Source of the DNA: Candidatus Competibacteraceae bacterium
Lineage (GTDB): Bacteria > Pseudomonadota > Gammaproteobacteria > Competibacterales > Competibacteraceae
Direction of reading: 5' to 3'
NCBI GenBank assembly: GCA_020445045.1
Contig: JAGRHI010000013.1
Span: 1-5,566 of the forward strand
Length of the DNA: 5,566 bases
This document shows positions 1 through 4,775 of the stretch, piece by piece (within the stretch, counting starts at the first letter, position 1; the number at the start of each line of letters is the position of its first letter). The notes beneath the pieces are model-generated. The model saw only the letters and a list, made by a program, of their open reading frames with translations, searched no databases and was not told where the DNA came from. Position numbers and translations under genes: made by a program.

Positions 1-388
1 GATATGGATGATGTCAGAATTGTAGGTTGGCACGCTCATCGATATGCTCCATGACATGGTAAGCATTTGAAAAACACAATTTATTCTGAGAATGCATCCT
101 CTGCGCCCCTAAGCGACCAAACGATCGAAATTATTCTCGTGAAATCCCAAGACGAATCGACCGCAAAGGCTACCGTTATGAAAAGAGGATTATCCGCCCG
201 CGAGCCATGGGAGACCTCGAAAAATCATCGTTGGATGGAAATCTTTGTTGAAAACGGGGTAACCCATGTACTGCGAGACGTACTCTTTGGTTTCGTCCTC
301 GCTGGGCTTCGGTTTTACCCAAATTCGCCATGGCCGGCGGCTCCAGGCGGAGCCTGGGCGTCAGAAGGCCGTCGCACACCGCATTCCA
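1..388. other. Low-GC region without a convincing gene
   Basis: No gene can be supported here. Bases 1-180 are about 44% G+C by my count, against roughly 60% or more in the genes to the right, which suggests foreign or decaying DNA. A short open stretch at the very start on the plus strand ends with TGA at 52-54 and could be the tail of a gene outside the window. A plus-strand frame open from a TTG at 67 has no Shine-Dalgarno and continues into bases antisense to the transposase remnant, so its right half at least is not real. On the minus strand, a stop-to-stop frame at 190-360 has protein-like composition (contains SEDETKEYVSQYMGYPVFNK) but no good start codon. I cannot assign either frame to a family. 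Confidence 0.5.
339..357. repeat. GC-rich inverted repeat (two overlapping hairpins)
   Basis: The bases GGCTCC-AGGC-GGAGCC (339-354) form a 6-bp stem with a 4-base loop. An alternative overlapping stem is CCAGGC-GGA-GCCTGG (343-357, loop shifted). On the minus strand the core reads CCAGGCTCCGCCTGG. Similar CCAGGCTCCGCCTGG cores occur as dispersed intergenic repeats in many GC-rich proteobacteria, from general memory. Here only one copy is visible, so membership of such a repeat family is inference. Confidence 0.35.
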
Positions 389-478
389 TAAGTCCCGCTC
401 CCGGAGTTCGTGGAACAGCTATTGGGAAACATAACCACGATCGCCGATCAGCTTGCCGATCAACCTCGCCGGCTGTTC
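389..478 (-). pseudogene. IS982-type transposase remnant with in-frame stop
   Basis: Read on the minus strand from 478 this gives about 30 codons containing LIGKLIGDRGYVSQ, then a TAG at 421-419, then LFHELRERDL in the same frame. The pattern GK-x-x-GD-(K/R)-GY-(I/V)-SQ-x-LF-x-x-L is characteristic of the region around the second catalytic Asp of DDE transposases of the IS982 family. The resemblance is from memory of the family, not a search. The piece is far shorter than a full transposase of roughly 290 residues, carries a nonsense codon, and the expected downstream segment (basic residues, then the conserved C-terminal helix) is absent in all three minus-strand frames after 389. It is therefore a non-functional scar. 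Upstream the frame stays open toward 490, where it meets the end of the EAL fragment. No terminal inverted repeats or target-site duplication could be identified. Other DDE families share the GD-x-GY core, so the family name is less certain than the transposase assignment. Confidence 0.55.
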
Positions 479-494
479 AGGTACCGCGCTTACT

Positions 495-839
495 CTACTC
501 GAACCGAAAGCTGTCCTGATCGAGCCGTGCCAACAAGCGATCCATCGGCAGCGGATGGGACAGGTAGTAGCCCTGCGCCATATCGCAACCCATGGCCATC
601 AGCCTGTCGAGGACCTGGCGATCCTCGACACCTTCGGCCACGACCCTGATGTCCAAGGTGTGGCAAAGATCGATGGTGGAACGGACGATGGCCTGGTTGA
701 CCCGACCCTCGACCAGGGTCTTGATGAAGGCGCGGTCGATCTTGGGCACATCCACCAGTAGATGCTTCAGGTATTGCAACGAATAGTAACCCGTCCCGTA
801 GTCGTCGATGGACGATTGGATACCACGATCGAGCGCCAA
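495..839 (-). pseudogene. EAL-domain c-di-GMP phosphodiesterase, N-terminally truncated
   Basis: This is the C-terminal half of an EAL domain, the fold that hydrolyses cyclic di-GMP to linear pGpG. Counting from the TTG at 839, visible motifs in order are SIDDYGTGYYSL (residues 10-21, the metal-binding double Asp), PKIDRAFI (32-39, with the conserved Lys), VVAEGVE (66-72, with the conserved Glu) and AQGYYLSHPL (88-97). The C-terminus looks natural and ends at TAG 497-495. A whole EAL domain is about 240 residues; roughly the first half, including the E-x-L signature and the first metal ligands, is missing. The same frame continues upstream only to a TAG at 890-888, with non-EAL residues (Gly/Pro/Arg rich), so similarity stops near 840-850. 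There is no Shine-Dalgarno before the TTG. I infer a broken gene that cannot be an active phosphodiesterase. Its original N-terminal sensor domains, if any, are gone. It lies beside a transposase scar, which may explain the loss. Confidence 0.8.
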
Positions 840-856
840 GCGAGATCGTCGACCGG

Positions 857-888
857 AAAAATCGCCGCCGCCAGTCGGATACGGCGGC
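857..888 (-). terminator. Terminator-like hairpin, minus strand
   Basis: On the minus strand the sequence GCCGCCG (888-882), an 11-base loop, then CGGCGGC (870-864) forms a perfect 7-bp GC stem. It is followed after two bases by TTTTT (861-857). This has the layout of an intrinsic terminator directed toward the EAL fragment. The loop is long and the U-run short, so strength is uncertain. It lies inside the non-homologous upstream part of the EAL reading frame and only 12 bases before the channel gene start on the other strand. Confidence 0.4.
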
Positions 889-900
889 TAAGCTTGTGTC

Positions 901-2241
901 ATGCAACCGACCTCTTTCGATAGCGGCTTCATCGTGACTTGGCTGCGCCTGATCTGGGCCTGGCTGCGCGAAAGCCTTTTTACCCCGGAACACATCGTTT
1001 ATACCGCCATGCAGATGCCGGCCCTGGTCGGCACCGGATTCGCCGCCTGGTGGATTTACGATTTCGTCCATCCGCGACTGAGCCAGCGCATCCAGGCCCG
1101 GACGACCGACGAACACGGTCGTCACACCCTGCTGGTGTTGGCATCGCTGCTGTTTCCGCTGCTGTGGATCGCCGGGCTGGCGATCGCCGGTTCCGTCGCC
1201 GTGCGCTTCGGCTGGCCCAGTCACTGGGTCCGGATCGCTATCCACCTGCTGGCGGCCTGGATCGCCATCCGCTCGTTTTCGATACTGGTGCGCGAGCCGG
1301 TGTGGGCGCGGGCGGTGGTGATCGCCGCCTACAGCATCGCCGTGCTGGCGATTCTCCACCTGCTCGATCCGACTCTGATCTTCCTGGACCGGCTGGCCAT
1401 CCAGATCGGCAATCTGCGGCTGTCGCTGCTGAGCGTGCTCAAGAGCATGTTCTATTTCGGCGTCATGCTGTGGGTGGCGGTGCTGATCTCGCGAGCGCTG
1501 GAGCGACGCCTGCAACACCTGCCCAACCTGACCCCATCGGTGCGGGTGCTGTTCGGCAAGCTGCTCAAGGGCGGACTGATCATCCTGGCGGTGGTGGTAT
1601 CCTTGGCCAGTTCCGGCATCGACTTCACCGCGCTGGCGCTGTTCAGTGGGGCGCTCGGCGTCGGCCTGGGCTTCGGCCTGCAACGGATCATTTCCAACCT
1701 GATCAGCGGCGTGTTGCTGTTGATGGACAAATCCATCAAGCCGGGCGATGTCATCCAAGTCAGCGGCACTTACGGTTGGGTGGCCTCGCTGGGTGCGCGC
1801 TACGTGTCGATCGAAACCCGCGACGGCACCGAGTACCTGATCCCCAACGAGGAGATCATCACCCATCAGGTGATCAACTGGTCGCACCGCAACGACCTGG
1901 CCCGGCTCAAGGTGCAGGTGCGAGTCGCCTACGACGCCGACGTGCGCAAGGCGCTGGAATTGATGGCGGAAGGCGCCCAGCGACCGGCGCGGGTCTTGAG
2001 CGATCCGGCGCCGCGAGCCTTGCTGCTGGAATTCGGCGAGAGTTTCATGCTATTGGAGCTGCGGTTCTGGATCCACGACGTGTATAACGGCATCCGCAAC
2101 ATTTCCAGCGAGGTGATGTTGGAGATCCTGGACCTGTTCCGCGAGCACGGCATCAATATTCCCATGCCCCAGCAAGGCATCCACGTCAACGCCATGCCGC
2201 CGCTGACGGTGAATCTGGATCACTCCCGACCGGCCGCCTGA
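901..2241 (+). CDS. MscS-family mechanosensitive ion channel
   Basis: This is an inner-membrane channel of the small-conductance mechanosensitive (MscS) family, which opens under membrane tension to release solutes during hypo-osmotic shock. At 446 residues it is longer than E. coli MscS (286) because of extra N-terminal membrane helices. Hydrophobic segments are visible at about residues 35-53, 76-100, 110-130, 136-155, 182-198 and 219-237. The pore-lining helix follows at about 242-270, rich in Gly and Ala (SGALGVGLGFGLQRIISNLI), and is the family signature. The beta domain comes next: DKSIKPGDVIQVSG (276-289), then the conserved YLIPNEEII (312-320). A C-terminal alpha/beta domain runs to about 430. 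The ATG at 901 is the first start available, because an in-frame TAA sits at 889-891. No good Shine-Dalgarno precedes it, which is unusual here and may mean weak or leaderless translation. An intrinsic terminator follows the gene, so it is probably its own transcription unit. The osmotic role is inferred from the family; some homologues have other roles. Confidence 0.93.
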   Translation: MQPTSFDSGFIVTWLRLIWAWLRESLFTPEHIVYTAMQMPALVGTGFAAWWIYDFVHPRLSQRIQARTTDEHGRHTLLVLASLLFPLLWIAGLAIAGSVAVRFGWPSHWVRIAIHLLAAWIAIRSFSILVREPVWARAVVIAAYSIAVLAILHLLDPTLIFLDRLAIQIGNLRLSLLSVLKSMFYFGVMLWVAVLISRALERRLQHLPNLTPSVRVLFGKLLKGGLIILAVVVSLASSGIDFTALALFSGALGVGLGFGLQRIISNLISGVLLLMDKSIKPGDVIQVSGTYGWVASLGARYVSIETRDGTEYLIPNEEIITHQVINWSHRNDLARLKVQVRVAYDADVRKALELMAEGAQRPARVLSDPAPRALLLEFGESFMLLELRFWIHDVYNGIRNISSEVMLEILDLFREHGINIPMPQQGIHVNAMPPLTVNLDHSRPAA

Positions 2242-2246
2242 ACTTC

Positions 2247-2260
2247 CGACCGGCCGGTCG
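2247..2260. repeat. 14-bp perfect palindrome
   Basis: CGACCGGCCGGTCG is a perfect 14-bp palindrome six bases after the channel stop codon. Its left part, CCGACCGGCCG, also occurs 20 bases earlier (2226-2236) inside the last codons of the channel gene. As RNA it could fold into a 5-bp stem with a GGCC loop followed by UUU, forming a weak first hairpin ahead of the stronger terminator. As DNA it resembles a symmetric operator, but nothing else supports a regulator site. Confidence 0.35.
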
Positions 2261-2282
2261 TTTCCATGCTGAACCGCGATCG

Positions 2283-2301
2283 AGACCCTTGAGGGTCTTT
2301 T
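2283..2301 (+). terminator. Intrinsic terminator after the MscS gene
   Basis: AGACCC (2283-2288), loop TTGA (2289-2292), GGGTCT (2293-2298), then the T-run continuing to 2301. This is a 6-bp stem with a tetraloop followed directly by Ts, the classic Rho-independent layout. It lies 42 bases after the channel stop and 38 bases before the GH57 start, and implies that the two genes are largely transcribed separately. Confidence 0.7.
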
Positions 2302-2338
2302 CGCCATCGCCCAGCCAACGATAACGAGGAGAAGCGCG

Positions 2339-3703
2339 ATGCGAGACATTCATCATGCCCTGGTGCTGAACATGCACCAGCCCCCCAACAACCTTGAACA
2401 TCTACTCGAAACCAACGAATGGGAAGCCAAGGAAATCCTGTTCGCCTACGACCGCATGCCGCGGGTGCTGTGGGACTATCAGGACATCGCCCGCGTTCAT
2501 CTGTCGCTGTCCGGAACGTTGCTGGAATCCTTGTCCAACCCGAGCTTCCAGGAGCGCGCCTACGGCATCGTCGATTGCGGCAAGCTGCTCTGGCACCTGC
2601 AAAACGAGCACCTGTTCGAAATCCTCGGCACCGGCTACTACCATCCGGTGCTGGCCTTGATCCCGGAGGCCGACTGGGACGAACACATCGCCCGCTGGCA
2701 GTCCATCGCCCGCCACGTATTCTGGCGAAATCAATTCAACGGCTTCTGGCCGCCGGAGATGGGTTTCGACATGCGGGTGATCCCGCACCTGAAACGAGCC
2801 GGCTACCGCTATGTCATGGTCGATTGCGAGTACGTCGATCCCGTGGACTCGATGAGTTGGCAGGAACTGCGCTACCGGCCGCACATCGCCGAATACGGCG
2901 GTGAGCAGATCGTGATCGTGGTCCGCGACCGCGAACTGTCCGACGCGCAACTGTCCGGCATGGATTACGGCTGGTTCTATCACGAGCTGCACGAACGCAC
3001 CAAGTGGTGCGATTTTCCGCCACTGGTGACCACCGCCACCGATGGCGACAACGGCGGCTGGTTCCGCAACGTCACCGATCAGTCCAATTTCTGGACCTAT
3101 TTCTATCGCCAGGCAATGGAGGAAATCCGCGCCGGCCATTCGTCGCTGCGCCCGACTTTCATCACCGAGTATCTGGACCGCTTCGGCGCGCACGGCCAGG
3201 TCACCATCCGGCGCGGCGCCTGGAACACCGACGAGCATCACGGTTGGGATTTCCATCAATGGCAAGGCTCTTGGGCGCAGCGCGACACCATGGTCCGCGT
3301 GCACGATCTCAGCCGGGAATTCCACATCGTGGCGCAGGCGGCGGCGCGGGTCGGAGATCCCAACCCCGAACTGGCGCGGGTGATGAACGAAGCGCACTGG
3401 CGCCTGCTACGGGCCGAAACCAGTTGCAATTTCTACTGGGGCGAGGCGTGGGTGCATAAGTCGCACGCCGACCTGGACAGCGTCGCCTGGCATCTAGGCG
3501 AGGCCAAGGCCATTCTGGGCGACCGTCTGACCGCGCCGCCCACCGCGCCGGCGGAAGCGGGAGAAGCCAGCGTGGCGGAGACCGAGCCGGCCGTCGCGCC
3601 GCCCGCCGCGCCCATCGCGCCGGAGGCCGCCACGGACGAAACTCCAACCACCGCGCGGGCCGAGTCCGATCCGCCGCCCACCGCGCCCACCGCGCCGGAG
3701 TGA
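2339..3703 (+). CDS. Glycoside hydrolase family 57 protein
   Basis: GH57 enzymes are retaining alpha-glucan-active enzymes (amylases, 4-alpha-glucanotransferases, branching enzymes and others) with a distorted (beta/alpha) barrel. The conserved regions appear in order. MHQP (12-15) is region 1. GTGYYHPVLALIP (97-109) fits region 2. GFWPPEMGF (135-143) is region 3, with Glu140 the predicted nucleophile. TATDGDNGGW (232-241) is region 4, with Asp235 the predicted acid/base. The segment around AETSCNFYWGEAWVH (359-373) fits the C-terminal helical region. There is no signal peptide, so it should act in the cytoplasm on glycogen or maltodextrins. From about residue 398 to 454 the protein is a Pro/Ala/Thr/Glu-rich, probably disordered tail with repeated PTAP. 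A strong Shine-Dalgarno (AGGAG at 2327-2331, seven bases before ATG) fixes the start. Exact reaction cannot be read from sequence: at about 400 catalytic residues it is shorter than typical GH57 branching enzymes or glucanotransferases. Which promoter drives it is unclear. Confidence 0.9.
   Translation: MRDIHHALVLNMHQPPNNLEHLLETNEWEAKEILFAYDRMPRVLWDYQDIARVHLSLSGTLLESLSNPSFQERAYGIVDCGKLLWHLQNEHLFEILGTGYYHPVLALIPEADWDEHIARWQSIARHVFWRNQFNGFWPPEMGFDMRVIPHLKRAGYRYVMVDCEYVDPVDSMSWQELRYRPHIAEYGGEQIVIVVRDRELSDAQLSGMDYGWFYHELHERTKWCDFPPLVTTATDGDNGGWFRNVTDQSNFWTYFYRQAMEEIRAGHSSLRPTFITEYLDRFGAHGQVTIRRGAWNTDEHHGWDFHQWQGSWAQRDTMVRVHDLSREFHIVAQAAARVGDPNPELARVMNEAHWRLLRAETSCNFYWGEAWVHKSHADLDSVAWHLGEAKAILGDRLTAPPTAPAEAGEASVAETEPAVAPPAAPIAPEAATDETPTTARAESDPPPTAPTAPE
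3535..3696 (+). repeat. Short GC-rich repeats encoding PTAP in the GH57 tail
   Basis: A 15-base unit, GCCGCCCACCGCGCC, occurs exactly at 3535-3549 and 3673-3687. Its inner 11 bases, CCCACCGCGCC, occur a third time at 3686-3696. They encode the PPTAP, PPTAP and PTAP pieces of the GH57 C-terminal tail. Such low-complexity repeats can expand or contract by slippage, so tail length may vary between strains (inference). Confidence 0.6.
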
Positions 3704-3709
3704 AAGAAG

Positions 3710-3751
3710 CCACCGCTTCCGCCCCGGCGTCCCCCGCCGGCGGAGCGGTGG
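3710..3751. other. Long hairpin after the GH57 gene
   Basis: CCACCGCTTCCGCC (3710-3723) pairs with GGCGGAGCGGTGG (3739-3751), giving about 13 base pairs with one bulged T and a C-rich loop of 15 bases. It starts seven bases after the GH57 stop. No T-run follows on the plus strand (next bases are AAATGCGG), so it does not fit a standard intrinsic terminator in that direction. On the minus strand the flank is CTTCTTT, only a poor T-run. It may protect the 3' end of the GH57 mRNA or be a non-canonical terminator. Confidence 0.5.
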
Positions 3752-3797
3752 AAATGCGGTGGGTCCTGACGCCCATCCCGCGCTTTTAACCTCCTAC

Positions 3798-3825
3798 CTG
3801 ACCGCATCGGGCGCCGTGCTATGCT
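3798..3825 (+). promoter_or_regulatory. Candidate extended -10 promoter for the tautomerase gene
   Basis: A -35-like CTGACC (3798-3803, four of six matches to TTGACA) is followed after 16 bases by TATGCT (3820-3825, four of six matches to TATAAT). An upstream TG sits at 3817-3818, making an extended -10. Transcription would begin near 3832 and give an untranslated leader of about 65 bases. It lies after the GH57 hairpin, where a new transcription unit would be expected. It was read by eye only. Confidence 0.4.
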
Positions 3826-3885
3826 TTTGGTGGTGCCGTCGCGTCCTCTGATTTTCGGTGGTGTTCTCCGCGTTTCTTCTGTCCT

Positions 3886-3890
3886 GGAGG
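3886..3890 (+). promoter_or_regulatory. Ribosome binding site that fixes the tautomerase start
   Basis: GGAGG lies eight bases before the ATG at 3899. It rules out the longer in-frame start at 3821, which would add 26 residues and bury the catalytic proline. Confidence 0.8.
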
Positions 3891-3898
3891 TCCCTTCC

Positions 3899-4246
3899 AT
3901 GCCCTTGCTCGCCCTGCAAACCTCAAGTTCGCTTTCCAACCAGCAGCGCCATGAGCTGCTCGCCCCGCTCTCGCGGATCGTCGCCGAATGCATCGGCAAG
4001 CCGGAGCGCTACGTCATGGTCACCATTGACCAGACCGCGATGCTGATGGGTGGGGCCGAAGGTCCGGCCGCCTATGCCGAGATCCGCAGCATCGGCGGCC
4101 TGAGCGGCGAGGTCAACCGCACGCTGTCCGAACGCGTCTGCGCCCTGCTGCACGAACGACTCGGCATTCCGCCCGATCGGATTTATCTGGGCTTTACTAG
4201 CGTCGCCGCCACCCACTGGGGCTGGAACGGCGGCACGTTCGGCTGA
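3899..4246 (+). CDS. MIF-like tautomerase-superfamily protein
   Basis: This 115-residue protein matches macrophage migration inhibitory factor and its bacterial homologues, small trimeric proteins of the tautomerase superfamily that interconvert keto and enol forms of compounds such as phenylpyruvate. The start Met is followed by Pro2, which after Met removal becomes the N-terminal catalytic base. Lys34 in GKPERYVMV fits the conserved active-site lysine of MIF. Further family marks are MGGAEGPAAYAEIRSIGG (50-67), the PPDRIY segment (91-96) and the C-terminal GWNGGTFG (108-115). Length equals that of mammalian MIF (114-115). The CxxC motif of mammalian MIF is absent (AYAEI in its place), so the thiol-oxidoreductase activity described for MIF is not expected. 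No signal peptide is present, so it should be cytoplasmic. The physiological substrate in bacteria is generally unknown and the neighbours do not point to one. It has its own likely promoter and ends 70 bases before the CBS gene. Confidence 0.9.
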   Translation: MPLLALQTSSSLSNQQRHELLAPLSRIVAECIGKPERYVMVTIDQTAMLMGGAEGPAAYAEIRSIGGLSGEVNRTLSERVCALLHERLGIPPDRIYLGFTSVAATHWGWNGGTFG

Positions 4247-4316
4247 AGCCGCTTACCGGCGATGAGTCATTGCAAACGGCCACGCCCGCTGTTCTTTCCA
4301 TCACCCAAGGTATCAT

Positions 4317-4775
4317 ATGAAAGCAAAAATCCTCATGAACCCCAACCCGATGACGCTGCGTCCGTCCGATACGGTCGCTACCGCCGCCGACCGCATTCTC
4401 AAACACCATCTGCGCCATCTACCCGTGGTGGACGAACAAGGCTGCTATTTGGGTACGTTCAGCATCTATTCGTTGCTGCAACTGACCCTGCCCAAGGCGG
4501 TGCTGGACAAGTACGGACTCGATAATGTGTCCTTCATCACCGAGAATCTTATGGATCTGGCCCAGCGCCTGGACGAACGCCGCGAGGAACCGGTGCGGAA
4601 ATGGCTGAACATTCATGAGGTCGCGCACCCCGACACCCTCGCCATGGAAGTGATGCTGCTGATGTTGCATGGGCGCACCACCAGCGTGCCGGTGGTGGAC
4701 AAGACCAGCAATCATTTGGAGGGCATCATTTCCTTCTGGGATGTGTTGGAAAAGCTGATGGGGGAGAACGCCTGA
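4317..4775 (+). CDS. Stand-alone two-CBS-domain protein
   Basis: This 152-residue soluble protein consists of two CBS domains and little else. CBS pairs form a Bateman module that usually binds adenine nucleotides, S-adenosylmethionine or similar ligands and regulates a partner. The first domain runs about 6-57 (ILMNPNPMTLRPSDTV, then HLRHLPVVDEQGCYLG). The second runs about 97-148 (LNIHEVAHPDTLAMEV, then GRTTSVPVVD and LEGIISFWDVLEKL). A helical, charged linker of about 40 residues (roughly 58-96) separates them, longer than in a tight Bateman pair. The TS-x-PVVD and RHLPVVD strands carry the usual ligand-pocket pattern, but the ligand cannot be named. The ATG at 4317 has AAGG six bases upstream. 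Its TGA (4773-4775) touches the ATG of the transporter gene, so the two are co-translated. The simplest inference is that this protein senses energy or ionic state and modulates that transporter, by analogy with CBS-regulated chloride and magnesium channels. Confidence 0.88.
   Translation: MKAKILMNPNPMTLRPSDTVATAADRILKHHLRHLPVVDEQGCYLGTFSIYSLLQLTLPKAVLDKYGLDNVSFITENLMDLAQRLDERREEPVRKWLNIHEVAHPDTLAMEVMLLMLHGRTTSVPVVDKTSNHLEGIISFWDVLEKLMGENA
4760..4766 (+). promoter_or_regulatory. Ribosome binding site for the transporter, inside the CBS gene
   Basis: GGGGGAG lies nine bases before the transporter ATG at 4776 and within the last codons of the CBS gene. It favours this ATG over an internal Met codon at 4827 and supports translational coupling of the two genes. 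Confidence 0.7.

Noticed and set aside
67..519. Plus-strand open frame of 150 codons from a TTG
   Set aside because: No Shine-Dalgarno, no recognisable family, and the second half runs antisense to the transposase remnant and into the end of the EAL fragment. The first ~40 codons remain undecided but do not make a supportable gene.
490..1887. Long minus-strand open frame (465 codons) opposite the MscS gene
   Set aside because: Its composition is dominated by Gln, His, Asp, Arg and Gly, typical of the antisense of a GC-rich gene. It covers the EAL fragment in a different frame, and the opposite strand encodes a clear MscS protein.
2402..3397. Minus-strand open frame (331 codons) opposite the GH57 gene
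   Set aside because: It is antisense to a gene with all GH57 motifs. No recognisable domain or ribosome binding site.
3821..3898. Upstream extension of the tautomerase gene by 26 residues
   Set aside because: The GGAGG eight bases before ATG 3899 and the need for proline directly after the start Met fix the shorter form. The longer start also overlaps the candidate -10 element.
4247..4316. Terminator or promoter between the tautomerase and CBS genes
   Set aside because: Only a 4-bp stem (GCCG-CTTAC-CGGC) without a T-run is visible, and a TTGCAA at 4270-4275 lacks a matching -10 at the right distance.
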